Source: DATGLG01 sp035294245
GTDB taxonomy: Bacteria; Pseudomonadota; Alphaproteobacteria; JACZXZ01
Reading direction: 5' to 3'
Length of the DNA stretch: 64,000 bases
NCBI GenBank assembly: GCA_035294245.1
Contig: DATGLG010000042.1
Coordinates: 62,001-126,000, forward strand
Positions 1 through 8,938 of the stretch are shown here, one piece after another. Numbering within the stretch: position 1 is the stretch's first letter; each line of letters begins with the position of its first letter. The notes under the pieces were generated by a model. It made no database searches and was not told the DNA's origin. It worked only from the letters and a program-made list of their open reading frames with translations. The position numbers were made by a program, and so were the translations under genes.

Positions 1-2460
1 AGCCCAAACCGCACGCCTCAGAAAAAGGAACCCAAGCTCTCGCGCACCCATGCGCCCGCCGATCTGTCGCCCGCGGAATGGCAGAGAGCTTTGCGCCGCC
101 AGTTCGGCCGCGAGCAAGCTTTCGAGCTAGAGAATCTGACAAGCGAACCGTTTTTCTCCGAGTTTCGGGTCAGCAATCCTGCCGCGAAATCGAGCTACCG
201 CGTGGCGATTCGGGGCATGGGGCCTGGCGGCAATTTCTGCTCATGCCCCGACTATGCGACGAACGAGCTCGGGACCTGCAAGCACATCGAGTTCACGCTC
301 GCACGGCTGGAAAAGAAGCGCGGCGCCAAAACCGCGTTTGCACGGGGCTACCAGCCAGCTTTCTCAGAGCTGTATCTACGCAACGACGGCAGGCGCCGTA
401 TTCATTTTCGGGCTGGGACGGATTGCCCGCCGGCGTTGCGTGAGGCCGCCGCGGCATTGTTCGATGCCGGTCAAGGCGGGATGCTGCTGGAGGACCGTTT
501 CGACGAGCTCGAGTCATTTGTGGCCATGGCGTCGAAGTTAGGACACGAGTTCCGCGCCTATGACGATGCGCTCGATTTCATCGCCGGAAGGCGGGATGCG
601 GAGCGCCGTGCCGCGAAGCTCGCGGAACTGTTTCCTCAGGGTGCCACCGACCCCAAGCTCGGGGCCCTCCTGAAAGTGCCGCTCTATCCGTATCAGGCCG
701 AAGGCGCGCTGTTCGCCGTCCGCGCGGGCAGGGCATTGATTGGCGACGACATGGGCCTCGGCAAGACTATCCAGGCCATCGCCGCCATGGAGATACTGGC
801 GCGGCATTTCGGCGTCACAAGGGTGCTGGTGATCTGCCCGACCTCGCTGAAATACCAGTGGCAGAGCGAGATTCTGCGTTTCTCCGGCAGGCATGGCGAG
901 ACCGCGGCGCGGGTCATCAATGCCGGCCGGGCGCAGCGTCAGAACGATTATCGTTTGGACGATTTTTGCAAGATCACGAATTTCGAGAAGCTCTCGCCCG
1001 ACCTCGATCTGATTGCCGCCTGGGCGCCCGATCTCGTGATCGTCGACGAAGCGCAGCGGGTGAAAAACTGGAACACCATCGCGGCGCGGGCTTTGAAGCG
1101 CATCGACAGCCCCTACGCAATCGTGCTGACCGGCACCCCCTTGGAGAACAAGCTCGAAGAGCTGATCTCGATCGTCCAGTTCATCGATCAGCACCGGCTG
1201 GGGCCGGCCTGGAAGCTGCTGCACGAGCATCAGGTCAAGGACGAAGGCGGGCGCGTCACCGGCTATACCGGGCTCGAGAAGATCGGTCAGACACTCGCGC
1301 CAATCATGATCCGCCGCCGCAAATCCGAGGTGCTGAAGCAATTGCCAAACCGTCTTGACCAGAACCTTCTGGTACCAATGACGGAGATGCAGATGCTCTA
1401 TCACCAGGAAAACGCCGACGTGGTGGCGAAAATCGTCCAGCGCTGGCGGAGAACCCGGTTCCTGTCGGACAAGGACCAGCGGCGGCTGACCTGCGCGCTG
1501 CAGAATATGCGCATGTCTTGCAACAGCACCTATCTCCTGGACCAAGAGACGGACCACGGCGTCAAGGCGGATGAATTGGCGGCCCTGTTCGACGATCTGT
1601 TCGTCGAGCCGAAGGCCAAGGCCGTGGTGTTCTCGCAATGGACGCGGACCCACGATATCGTCATTCGGCGCCTCGAAGCGCGTGGCCTGGGCTATGTCAG
1701 CTTCCACGGCGGTGTGCCGTCGGACAAGCGGCCGGCGCTCGTCGAGCGCTTTCGCGACGATCCCGCCTGCCGGGTGTTCCTGTCCACCGACGCCGGCAGC
1801 ACGGGCCTCAATCTGCAGCATGCCTCGGCTCTCGTGAACATGGACCTGCCGTGGAATCCGGCTGTATTGGGGCAGCGCATTGCGCGGATCCATCGTATCG
1901 GCCAGGCGCGGCCGGTGCGGGTCATCAATTTCGTCGCGAAGGGCACCATCGAGGAAGGGATGCTTTCGGTGCTGGCGTTCAAGCGCTCGCTGTCGGCAGG
2001 AATTCTCGACGGCGGCAGCAGCGAGATTTCGCTGGGCGGCTCGCGTCTCAACCGCTTCATGAGGGAGGTGGAGAACGTCACGGGCCGCATGGGCGAAAGC
2101 GAGGCGGTGACGCCAGCCGAAGAAGCGGCGAACGCCGTCTCAGCCGGCGCCCCCAGGGCCGATGGAGATGCCGCCATCAGTATGGAGGGCATGGCGATTC
2201 CGCGGGCTCAAACCGCCGGAGCGCTGCCGCGCGATGCTGCTTCCGATCCGTGGCAAGCCTTAGCGCAGGTCGGTGCGCAGCTTGTTGCCGCGCTGGCTGC
2301 TGCCAATAATCCTGACGCTTCGACACATCCCTGGATCGAGCGCGATCCCAGTACGGGCGCGCAAAGCCTGAAGATGCCGCTGCCGCCTCCGGAAACTGCG
2401 AGGCAGCTCGCCAATGTGCTTTCCTCCCTCGCCGACAGCCTGCGGGGCCGGACCACGTAG
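1..2460 (+). CDS. SWIM-domain SNF2-family DNA helicase/translocase (5' end outside window)
   Basis: The frame is open to the first base, so the gene starts upstream; 819 codons are visible. A TTG at 91 is only an internal codon: the residues before it read naturally into the protein (LSRTHAPADLSPAEWQRALR). A SWIM-type zinc finger lies near nt 235-285 (CSC, then CKH). The SNF2 motor follows: motif I DMGLGKT near nt 748-770, DEAQ near 1046, LTGTPLENK near 1126-1150, and the C-terminal RecA lobe with STDAGSTGLNL and QRIARIHRIGQ near 1780-1905. Family members are ATP-driven double-stranded DNA translocases, and SWIM usually mediates DNA or protein contacts. After about nt 2080 comes an Ala-rich tail of low complexity. 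The specific role (repair, transcription recycling or defence) cannot be told because the upstream neighbourhood is missing. Confidence 0.9.
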   Translation, partial: SPNRTPQKKEPKLSRTHAPADLSPAEWQRALRRQFGREQAFELENLTSEPFFSEFRVSNPAAKSSYRVAIRGMGPGGNFCSCPDYATNELGTCKHIEFTLARLEKKRGAKTAFARGYQPAFSELYLRNDGRRRIHFRAGTDCPPALREAAAALFDAGQGGMLLEDRFDELESFVAMASKLGHEFRAYDDALDFIAGRRDAERRAAKLAELFPQGATDPKLGALLKVPLYPYQAEGALFAVRAGRALIGDDMGLGKTIQAIAAMEILARHFGVTRVLVICPTSLKYQWQSEILRFSGRHGETAARVINAGRAQRQNDYRLDDFCKITNFEKLSPDLDLIAAWAPDLVIVDEAQRVKNWNTIAARALKRIDSPYAIVLTGTPLENKLEELISIVQFIDQHRLGPAWKLLHEHQVKDEGGRVTGYTGLEKIGQTLAPIMIRRRKSEVLKQLPNRLDQNLLVPMTEMQMLYHQENADVVAKIVQRWRRTRFLSDKDQRRLTCALQNMRMSCNSTYLLDQETDHGVKADELAALFDDLFVEPKAKAVVFSQWTRTHDIVIRRLEARGLGYVSFHGGVPSDKRPALVERFRDDPACRVFLSTDAGSTGLNLQHASALVNMDLPWNPAVLGQRIARIHRIGQARPVRVINFVAKGTIEEGMLSVLAFKRSLSAGILDGGSSEISLGGSRLNRFMREVENVTGRMGESEAVTPAEEAANAVSAGAPRADGDAAISMEGMAIPRAQTAGALPRDAASDPWQALAQVGAQLVAALAAANNPDASTHPWIERDPSTGAQSLKMPLPPPETARQLANVLSSLADSLRGRTT

Positions 2461-2670
2461 CCGGCGGCAGGATCGTGCGCGCATCGGCGAGGCGAGCGGC
2501 GGGCACGCCATGGCCGTTGACGACGGCCAAACGGCATAGCATTCGACGCGCGTGACATTCGTCGGGAATGGTCGGAGTTCAAACCGATGCAGCGCCGGTT
2601 CTTTGACGATGTACCGGTATCGAGGACGATTAGGTCTTCGTTAACTCAGGCGACGGTTAAGCCCGCCGGC
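2461..2670. other. convergent intergenic region with a weak hairpin
   Basis: No gene is seen between the convergent helicase and beta-propeller genes. A 7-bp stem (TGGCCGT / ACGGCCA, 2511-2529, 5-nt loop) could be a terminator for either gene, but there is no T-run on either side. Confidence 0.4.
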
Positions 2671-3381
2671 CTACCGCCCGCGAGTCCGGAGTCGATGACC
2701 CGCTTGCGGGGTGGCCGAGACCTTGGAGCCGGCGCCGGCCGCAGAGCCTCGTCTCGGACGTTTCACCACTCTCACCTTCCCGGAGTTCTGGCCGCCACCG
2801 CAGAAGAAGCGCTCGCCGCCGTCGGATTCAAGCCCGGCCACGGCCACACCTGGCGGCATCTCGAGCCGCTCCAGCACCTCGCCCGTCTGGGGATCGATGC
2901 GCCTGATCTCGCTCTCCTCGCCTTCCCAAGTGCCGTGCCACATTTCGCCCTCGACCCAGCAGACGCCAGTGACAAAGCGGTTGGAATCGATGCTGCGCAG
3001 GATCGCCCCCGTCTGGGGGTCGACTTGGTGGATCTTTCGCGCGCGGTGCTGCCCCACCCAGAGCGCGCCTTCGGCCCAGGCGAGCCCGGAGGCGCCACCG
3101 CTCGGCGCCGGAATCGTCGAGAGTACGCGGCCGCTCTTCGGGTCGATCTTCTGGATGCGGTCACCGCCGATCTGGAAGAGGTGCGTGCCGTCGAAGGCCG
3201 TGCCCGCATAGGCGGAAACCTCGATCGCGCGCGCGATCTTCCCGCTCGCGGGATCGAGCGCGTTCAGCTTGTCACCCGAGGCGAACCAGACATGCGTGCC
3301 GTCATAGCTTACCCCGTGCACACCGTTGATACCGGGGAACGGCCCGTATTCCTCTAGGATCTCCGCTGCCGTGCGTTTCAT
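2671..3381 (-). CDS. Vgb/YncE-like beta-propeller protein
   Basis: 236 residues from MKRTAAEILEEYGPFPG. The protein is built of repeated propeller blades with phrases such as VWFASGDKLNALDPASGK, RIQKIDPKSGRVL, IHQVDPQTGAIL and IRRIDPQTGEVL, spaced about 40-45 residues apart. That resembles the virginiamycin B lyase (Vgb)/YncE-like propeller superfamily. No signal peptide is visible, so it is probably cytoplasmic. The ATG at 3381 is chosen because the family-like text starts there; the frame continues upstream to 3600 in unrelated low-complexity sequence. The tail after KRPRRG is basic and unconserved-looking. It lies on the same strand as the HTH regulator upstream and beside the DUF899 genes, which suggests one accessory unit. 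Substrate or ligand is unknown. Confidence 0.75.
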   Translation of the reverse strand: MKRTAAEILEEYGPFPGINGVHGVSYDGTHVWFASGDKLNALDPASGKIARAIEVSAYAGTAFDGTHLFQIGGDRIQKIDPKSGRVLSTIPAPSGGASGLAWAEGALWVGQHRARKIHQVDPQTGAILRSIDSNRFVTGVCWVEGEMWHGTWEGEESEIRRIDPQTGEVLERLEMPPGVAVAGLESDGGERFFCGGGQNSGKVRVVKRPRRGSAAGAGSKVSATPQAGHRLRTRGR

Positions 3382-3605
3382 GATTAGCATCCTATGTATT
3401 TGGGTGGTTTGGCTGTAGCTGAGTGCTCTCGTTTCGCTTCGCCTCTCCATCACCTCGGCCGATGCCGACTTATCTGGGGGAGAGTCGGGCTTGCGGTGTA
3501 ACGAATGCTCCCTCGATCCAGCCATTCCCCGGATCGGGGCGCGCTGGCGAACGGCTTGGCCGGCCGAAGAATGAACAGAATGTAAGCGTTCGATGCTCAC
3601 CGATC

Positions 3606-4826
3606 CTAGCCGTCCGGCAGCGGGCCAGGGAGTAACAACGCCGTCGCGAATCCCGGCAAGGGCGGGCTCAGCCAGCGGCGCGCCCGCCCCCGGCCGAGGC
3701 TCTGCACCTTACCCGATGCCGCCAGCGCGTCGAGGGCGCGCTGCACCGTGCGCTGACTGGTTGAAAGGGCCAGCGCCAAGGCCGAGCTCGACCAGGATTC
3801 GCCATCGGCGAGGAGGGCGAGCACCGCCGCATGCTCCTCCTCGACCGGCCGCGCCAGCACCACGATCTCACGGCCGCTGCGCGCCGAGAGTGCAAAGCCC
3901 TGCTTCGTGGCGCTTACATTGGCGAGCGTGAGAAGTGCCGTGCGCAGCCGCCCGATCTCGACGCGCAGACGAGCGCGATGAGAGTCGTCGGCAAACTTCG
4001 CACCGAAGGCGCGCGCCAGCAGCATCGTCCGCGACACGTCGCCCGGCCAGGCCTCGGCCAGGGCGCGGGCGAGCGCGAAGAGCACCGGCCGCGTCGCAAG
4101 TGAAACCGACGCGGTTCCGTTGCGAACAGCATAGCGGCAAGCATCGACGATCAGCATCGGCGATGCCAGCAGTGCCTCGACCTCGGCGAGCCGCAGCGAC
4201 CGCGCGTCACCCTTCGCGATGAGCCGTGCCGCCGGCGCGTCCAACAGGCAGGCAGCATTTTCGACCTCTGCGGTCAATGCCGGGATGCCGGCCTGTTGTG
4301 CAGCGCGCCCGGCGCGGACGAGGGCAGCGCTCGCCACTTCTGTCCGTAGGCGGCGCATCGCGATCCCGGCTATGACGAGCTCATGGGTTGCGCGCAGCGC
4401 CGGCGGCAATGGCGTGGGGTCGAGGATCGCGAGCTTCTGCTCGGCCTCGTCGAGGCGTCCGATGAGAAGAAGGCGACGAATCTCAAGTTGGCGCGCATGG
4501 GCGGCGTTCGCCTTGTCGCCATGATCCTCCAGCACCGCCCGCGCCACGTCCAGCGCCTTCTCGGGCCAGGCGAGATCGCGGGCGGCGAGCGCCACTTCCG
4601 CCTCGGCAACGACGCATCTTGCGCGAGAAAGGGCCTCCTTCGCGCCGAAGCCGCGCGCGGCCTTGCGCAGGAGCAGCTTCGCGCGCGCAAGATCGCCGAG
4701 CTGCGCCATCGCGATGCCGCGCAGGGCGAGGGCAGGAGCGTCGTCGCGCAGGGCGACCCGGTTCAGCGCATCGAGGGGATCACCCGCCGCGAGCGCCCGC
4801 CCCGCTGCCGTGATCAGCGAATCCAT
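3606..4826 (-). CDS. helix-turn-helix regulator with long helical N-terminal region
   Basis: 406 residues starting MDSLITAAGRALAAGDPLDAL. The first 300 residues are Ala/Leu-rich helical repeats (ARAKLLLRKAARGFGA, LDEAEQKLAILDP) resembling TPR arrays. The last 80 residues hold a winged-helix-like segment (SSSALALALSTSQRTVQRALDALAASGKV) followed by GRGRARRWL, a plausible wing. The gene is divergent from the first DUF899 gene, with only 89 bp between start codons, so it is the natural candidate regulator of that operon. A longer frame to 4970 would run into the DUF899 coding region, so the ATG at 4826 is preferred. The effector is not evident. Confidence 0.75.
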   Translation of the reverse strand: MDSLITAAGRALAAGDPLDALNRVALRDDAPALALRGIAMAQLGDLARAKLLLRKAARGFGAKEALSRARCVVAEAEVALAARDLAWPEKALDVARAVLEDHGDKANAAHARQLEIRRLLLIGRLDEAEQKLAILDPTPLPPALRATHELVIAGIAMRRLRTEVASAALVRAGRAAQQAGIPALTAEVENAACLLDAPAARLIAKGDARSLRLAEVEALLASPMLIVDACRYAVRNGTASVSLATRPVLFALARALAEAWPGDVSRTMLLARAFGAKFADDSHRARLRVEIGRLRTALLTLANVSATKQGFALSARSGREIVVLARPVEEEHAAVLALLADGESWSSSALALALSTSQRTVQRALDALAASGKVQSLGRGRARRWLSPPLPGFATALLLPGPLPDG

Positions 4827-4915
4827 CCGAATCCCGCCACACTTGTAACTCCTGCCCCGTCCATGCCCGACGGTAAGTCTATCCCACGGCAACCAACCAC
4901 CCAAGGGAGAGGAAA

Positions 4916-5674
4916 ATGGCGACGCATACGATCGGAACCCGCGAGGAATGGCTGCGGGCGCGTCTGGCACTGCTGAAAGCGGAGAAGGAATTGACGCGGC
5001 GCGGCGACGAGCTGGCCGAGCGGCGCCGGGCTCTGCCCTGGGTCATGGTCGAGAAGGACTATCGTTTCGAGACCGACAACGGGAGCGCTACGCTGGCCGA
5101 TCTCTTCCAGGGCCGCTCCCAGCTCCTCGTCTATCACTTCATGTTCGGGCCGGACTGGAAGGCGGGCTGCCCCTCCTGCTCGATGATCGCCGATGGCTTC
5201 AACGGCTTCGCAGTCCACCTGGCTAACCACGACGTGATGCTTTGGGCCGTGTCGCGAGCGCCGCTCGCCAAGCTCCAGGCCTATAAGAAGCGCATGGGCT
5301 GGAGCTTCCCCTGGGCGTCGTCGCAGGGCGATTTCAACTTCGACTTCAGCGTCGCAGTCACCGAGGAGCAGCAGCGCAAGGGCGGCACCGAGTACAACTA
5401 CGCGCGCAGCACCCACCCGCTGGACGCCAATGACGCGCCGCCGCCCGTCGTCGAGTTTGCGGCGTCATGCGGGGTTGACGCGGCCACCTACAGGCGGGAT
5501 CGGCCGGGCATGAGCGCCTTCGTGCGCGAGGACGGCATCATCTACCACACCTATTCCACCTATGCCCGCGGGCTCGACGGGCTGTGGGGCGCCTATCAGT
5601 GGCTCGACCGCGCGCCCAAGGGCCGCAACGAGGCAGGCATCTGGTGGCGCCGCCACGACGAGTACGGGACGTGA
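4916..5674 (+). CDS. DUF899 family thioredoxin-like protein (CPSC type)
   Basis: 252 residues, preceded by a clear ribosome binding site (GGGAGAGGA, 4 nt before ATG). Sequence landmarks of the DUF899 family (annotated as predicted dithiol-disulfide oxidoreductases) are ALPWVMVEKDYRFET, LVYHFMFGPDWKAGCPSCSM, the GWSFPWASS block and a C-terminal WWRRHDEYG. GCPSCS gives a CxxC pair where a thioredoxin-fold active site is expected. No signal peptide is visible, so it should act in the cytoplasm. Compared with its tandem copy it carries about 17 extra residues around 178-200 (AASCGVDAATYRRDR). It is divergent from the HTH regulator at 4826. Physiological substrate is unknown. Confidence 0.85.
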   Translation: MATHTIGTREEWLRARLALLKAEKELTRRGDELAERRRALPWVMVEKDYRFETDNGSATLADLFQGRSQLLVYHFMFGPDWKAGCPSCSMIADGFNGFAVHLANHDVMLWAVSRAPLAKLQAYKKRMGWSFPWASSQGDFNFDFSVAVTEEQQRKGGTEYNYARSTHPLDANDAPPPVVEFAASCGVDAATYRRDRPGMSAFVREDGIIYHTYSTYARGLDGLWGAYQWLDRAPKGRNEAGIWWRRHDEYGT

Positions 5675-5842
5675 ATTTTCAGTCGCGTGAACGGACAAGG
5701 TAGCAAGATGCCAAAAACTCCCTCCTCGTCATCGCAAGGCTGCGAAAGCGGCCGTGGCGATCCAGCCTTCTCATAAAGACTCTGGATTGCTTCGCGCTCT
5801 GCGAGCGCGCGCAATGAGGGGTGGGGCCACGGAAGGACCGCT

Positions 5843-6550
5843 ATGCAGAACAAGATCGTTTCTCACGAAGATTGGCTGAAGGCGCGGCTCGAGCTGCTCG
5901 CCGCCGAGAAGGAATTCACGCGCCAGCGGGATGCGCTGACGCGTCGGCGGATGGCGATGCCCTGGGAGCGTGTGGAGAAGCCTTACCGCTTCGAGGGGCC
6001 GGCGGGCAGGGTCTCCCTCGCCGATCTCTTCGAGGGGCGCTCCCAGCTCATCGTCTATCACTTCATGCTCGGCCCGGATTGGGAGTCGGGGTGCAAGTCC
6101 TGCTCCTTCTGGGCCGACAATTTCAACGGCATCCCGATTCACCTCAGCCATCGCGACGTGGCTTTCACCGCCATCTCGCGCGCGCCCTTCGCCAGGATAG
6201 AGGCCTACAGGAAACGCATGGGTTGGAGCTTCCCCTGGGTCTCGTCCCAAGGCAGCGATTTCAATTTCGATTACCAGGTGTCGTTCACGCCGGAGCAGGT
6301 CGCCGCGGGCCGGACCTATTACAACTATGAGCTTCGGCCGAGCGCGATGTCGGAGATGCCCGGGATCAGCGTCTTCTACAAGAACGAGGCCGGCGAGGTG
6401 TTCCACACCTATTCCTGCTATGCGCGGGGCCTCGACATGCTCAACAGCGCTTATCACTACCTCGATCTCGTGCCCAGGGGCCGCGACGAGGGCGGCCTCA
6501 AATTCACCATGGAATGGCTGCGCCGCCACGACGAGTACGGCCATGACTGA
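5843..6550 (+). CDS. DUF899 family thioredoxin-like protein (CKSC type)
   Basis: 235 residues, a paralogue of the preceding gene with strong colinear similarity (MPWERVEKPYRFEG, LIVYHFMLGPDWESGCKSCS, GWSFPWVSSQGSDFNFDY, and the same RRHDEYG ending). The CxxC pair is CKSC rather than CPSC, which would change the redox potential or partner if it is catalytic. GGAAGGA lies 5-6 nt before the ATG. A gap of 168 bp separates the two copies, so the second may have its own promoter. The stop overlaps the next start by 8 nt, so the small membrane protein is translationally coupled to it. Confidence 0.85.
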   Translation: MQNKIVSHEDWLKARLELLAAEKEFTRQRDALTRRRMAMPWERVEKPYRFEGPAGRVSLADLFEGRSQLIVYHFMLGPDWESGCKSCSFWADNFNGIPIHLSHRDVAFTAISRAPFARIEAYRKRMGWSFPWVSSQGSDFNFDYQVSFTPEQVAAGRTYYNYELRPSAMSEMPGISVFYKNEAGEVFHTYSCYARGLDMLNSAYHYLDLVPRGRDEGGLKFTMEWLRRHDEYGHD

Positions 6551-6833
6551 CATCTCGATCTCCGGCCGCTCGCCCGAACGCCGCGACGCAGGCTTCCGGG
6601 GCGTCGCCGATGGGCTCGGTCTCGCGGCGGCGCCGATCTTCGCGATCATGGCGCTCCTTACGGGTGTTTCCGGCGGCGGCCAGCCAGATTTGCTCTGCTC
6701 GGCTGCCCAGGATGTGTTGCCGCTGCACGGCATGGTCCCGATGTATCTGCTGATGGGCGTTTTCCACGCGGCGCCATGGCTGAAGCTGATGGCCAGCCGA
6801 ATGAGACGGCACCCGCCAGGCAGCAACATCTAG
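6543..6833 (+). CDS. small membrane protein coupled to DUF899 gene
   Basis: 96 residues (MTDISISGRSPERRDAGFRG start). Two hydrophobic segments are visible, around residues 25-43 (GLAAAPIFAIMALLTGV) and 63-80 (HGMVPMYLLMGVFHAAPWL), so it is probably a two-helix inner-membrane protein. The ATG lies inside the end of the DUF899 gene (8-nt overlap), which argues for real expression. I do not recognise the family. Three Cys or Met residues near the helices (LLCSAAQ, VPMYLLM) make a redox or metal link possible but unproven. Confidence 0.6.
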   Translation: MTDISISGRSPERRDAGFRGVADGLGLAAAPIFAIMALLTGVSGGGQPDLLCSAAQDVLPLHGMVPMYLLMGVFHAAPWLKLMASRMRRHPPGSNI

Positions 6834-6991
6834 CGCTCAGGCATCAGTCAGCCGCGATACTCATCCTGTCGCTCGAACTCGCCGAACCGGAAGAGCGCGG
6901 CCGGGCTGTCGGCCGGAATCTCTCGACATTGTTCCCTTTTTGTTCTAGAATCGCCGGCAGGATAATAAGATCGCGCCGGACGTTTCCCAAT

Positions 6992-7594
6992 ATGACCAAC
7001 ATGCAAGGTGTATTCGACTTTTATCGAGGCCGGCCCTATAGGCCCAAGAAGCCGGAGCGCCTGTTCTTTGCATTCTTTCCGGATGGGGAGACGTGCAATC
7101 GCGTCGTGCAGGCCAGGGACCAGTTCATCCGGGAACACCATCTGGGCGGGAGACTGCTGCGGAAAGAGCGCCTGCACGTCTCGCTTCACCGTGTCGGAGA
7201 TTACAAAAGGCTGCGGACGAGGTTCATCCACGCGGCGAGCCAGGCTGCAAAAGCCGTTTCAATGGGCCGGCTTGAGGTGACGCTCTGGTCGATCAATAGC
7301 TTCGAGGATCCGCCCTGGATCAAACGCAGCCTGCGTCAGCGACGGCTGGTCCTGCTCGGCGAAGGCGATGACCTGTTCGAGCTCCACAGAACCCTTGGCG
7401 TCGCCATGAAGGAAAACGGATTGAGGATCACGGATCATTTTGTGCCCCATATGACGTTGTCATATGGCGGAAAGCCGGTCGCCACGCAGCCAATCGAGCC
7501 CATCCGCTTTGCCGTCAATGAATTCGCTCTCATCCACAGCGAGCGAGGGCTCACGCGTTATAACGTCCTCGACTGCTGGCGACTGGGGTGTTGA
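6992..7594 (+). CDS. 2H phosphoesterase, 2'-5' RNA ligase/ThpR-like
   Basis: 200 residues from MTNMQGVFDFYRGRPYRP (an ATG at 7001 is also possible). The two catalytic 2H motifs are LHVSLHRVG (H-x-S) near residue 54 and HMTLSYGG (H-x-T) near residue 155, spaced as in the LigT/ThpR superfamily. RPKKPERLFFAFFPDGE is the usual family opening. Characterised ThpR proteins open 2',3'-cyclic phosphates on RNA; whether this one acts on RNA in vivo is not known. A plausible frame extends to 6776 but overlaps the preceding gene and has no family-like residues. It is convergent with ridA across a strong hairpin. Confidence 0.85.
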   Translation: MTNMQGVFDFYRGRPYRPKKPERLFFAFFPDGETCNRVVQARDQFIREHHLGGRLLRKERLHVSLHRVGDYKRLRTRFIHAASQAAKAVSMGRLEVTLWSINSFEDPPWIKRSLRQRRLVLLGEGDDLFELHRTLGVAMKENGLRITDHFVPHMTLSYGGKPVATQPIEPIRFAVNEFALIHSERGLTRYNVLDCWRLGC

Positions 7595-7723
7595 GGGGGC
7601 ATTCTGCTTGCCGCGCTCCCTTGAGCGTGACGCCGCGTTCGTTACCCTGAGTTGCGATTTACAAATATCGGGCGCCTATTCGTTTGGGACCAATAGGATG
7701 CGGGGAAGCGTTCTGTCGCCGGC

Positions 7724-7753
7724 AGGATGAGCGGCGGTTTGGCCGCTCATCCT
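7724..7753. terminator. perfect 12-bp stem hairpin between convergent genes
   Basis: AGGATGAGCGGC pairs exactly with GCCGCTCATCCT around a 6-nt loop. It lies 16 nt beyond the ridA stop and 130 nt beyond the 2H phosphoesterase stop. There is no T-run on either strand, so it would be a U-tract-poor or Rho-assisted terminator, or an mRNA 3'-end stabiliser. Confidence 0.55.
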
Positions 7754-7768
7754 CCCGAGCCCGCATCG

Positions 7769-8113
7769 TCACACGGCGGCAATCACGCGGATTTCGACCT
7801 TGTATTGCGGCGCCGCCAGCTTGCTCTCGACACAGGCGCGTGCCGGAGTGTGGCCTTGGGGCACCCAGGTGTCCCAGACGCTGTTCATCTGATCGAAGGT
7901 CTTGATGTCCGAGAGCCAGATCGTTGCCATCAAGATCTTCGTCTTGTCGGTGCCGGCCTCTTTGAGAAAGCCGTCGATCTTCCCCAGGATCTGGCGCGTC
8001 TGCCCCGCGACATCGGCCGAGGGGTCATCGGCAACGATGCCGGCCAGGTAAACCGTGTCGCCGTGGATGACGATTTGACTCATGCGCGGACCGACTTTGA
8101 GGCGTTTGACCAT
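7769..8113 (-). CDS. RidA/YjgF/UK114 family protein
   Basis: 114 residues. The trimeric RidA fold is recognised from VYLAGIVADDPSADVAGQTRQIL, the central MATIWLSDIKTFDQMNSVWDTWV, and the C-terminal PARACVESKLAAPQYKVEIRVIAAV, which includes the arginine used by RidA to bind substrate carboxylates. RidA proteins hydrolyse reactive enamine/imine intermediates to keto acids; subgroups differ in substrate. AGAAGGAGAG lies just before the ATG at 8113. The length is slightly shorter than E. coli RidA (128). It stands alone on its strand, 56 bp after the peptidoglycan-binding protein gene. Confidence 0.9.
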   Translation of the reverse strand: MVKRLKVGPRMSQIVIHGDTVYLAGIVADDPSADVAGQTRQILGKIDGFLKEAGTDKTKILMATIWLSDIKTFDQMNSVWDTWVPQGHTPARACVESKLAAPQYKVEIRVIAAV

Positions 8114-8169
8114 GAGGGCTCTCCTTCTGCTGGTTATTGTTGAGTGAGACGGTGGCGACTGATCCCGCG

Positions 8170-8751
8170 TCAATGAGCGCGGATGCTTGGATCCGTTGTC
8201 CTGAGGCGGCTGAGCAAGGCTTGATCGATCGCGGCATCGGGTAAGAGCCCCGCGTCGCGCTCGAACTGTCGGATGGCGCCGAGCGTGCGCGGTCCTGCCT
8301 TGCCGTCGATTGCGCCAACGGCATAACCGCGCTTCTGAAGCTCCTGCTGGATTGCCGCAATCAGCGAATCTCGCGGCGATACGCCGGCGGCATAGATCTT
8401 GGGTGTGTGGAATTTGAGATGGTCGAGCAGCTCCTTGCTGACGCAGCCATCCACGGGCAGGCGAGCATCCTTCTGATATTGTCGAATGGCGGCGCGGGTC
8501 TGCGGGTCGAGGATGCCTGCAGCATGGCCGGGATGATAGCCGTGAAGTTGCAACTCTTCCTTGGTGCCGGTGACATAGGCGCGAAACATTCCCTCGGGCA
8601 TGCCCGCTGCGCCGCAAGTCTTCGCCTGAAGGACGGCCGCCCGCAATGGCTCTTCAAGCGGCACCGGAGCCGGCCTCGCAAGGGCGTGAGAACTGCTAAG
8701 GAGGCAGATCGCCGCGGCGCATGCGCCTGCCAAAGAGAGGTATGACAACAT
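8170..8751 (-). CDS. secreted protein with two peptidoglycan-binding domains
   Basis: 193 residues. A signal peptide is clear (MLSYLSLAGACAAAICLLSS, cleavage after SHALA). Two PG_binding_1-like repeats follow: LQLHGYHPGHAAGILDPQTR with AAIRQYQKDARLPVDG (about residues 70-105), and LQKRGYAVGAIDGKAGPRT with LGAIRQFERDAGLLPD (about 135-175). No catalytic domain is attached, so it is probably a periplasmic murein-binding accessory protein. It is divergent from the small secreted protein at 8939. Confidence 0.8.
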   Translation of the reverse strand: MLSYLSLAGACAAAICLLSSSHALARPAPVPLEEPLRAAVLQAKTCGAAGMPEGMFRAYVTGTKEELQLHGYHPGHAAGILDPQTRAAIRQYQKDARLPVDGCVSKELLDHLKFHTPKIYAAGVSPRDSLIAAIQQELQKRGYAVGAIDGKAGPRTLGAIRQFERDAGLLPDAAIDQALLSRLRTTDPSIRAH

Positions 8752-8938
8752 TTTTCTCCTGCGGGGTCGCGCCGCAGACTAACCCGACGCACTCCCCTCA
8801 GGAAAGGGCAGAGCACTTGGGGAAGCCGTCCCTAGGAACTGGGAAAACCGATTGCGCAAGGTCAAGGTCAAGCGATTTCTTGACCGTCTCAACTACCCGG
8901 GCGTATCGTCCGATATCGCTTCCGAACGGAGGTGTTCC

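Noticed and set aside
538..1893. 451-codon minus-strand open frame
   Set aside because: Antisense to the SNF2 helicase, and its translation lacks any domain-like pattern.
5675..5842. second regulator or small gene between the two DUF899 genes
   Set aside because: Frames in the 168-bp gap lack a ribosome site and protein-like composition.
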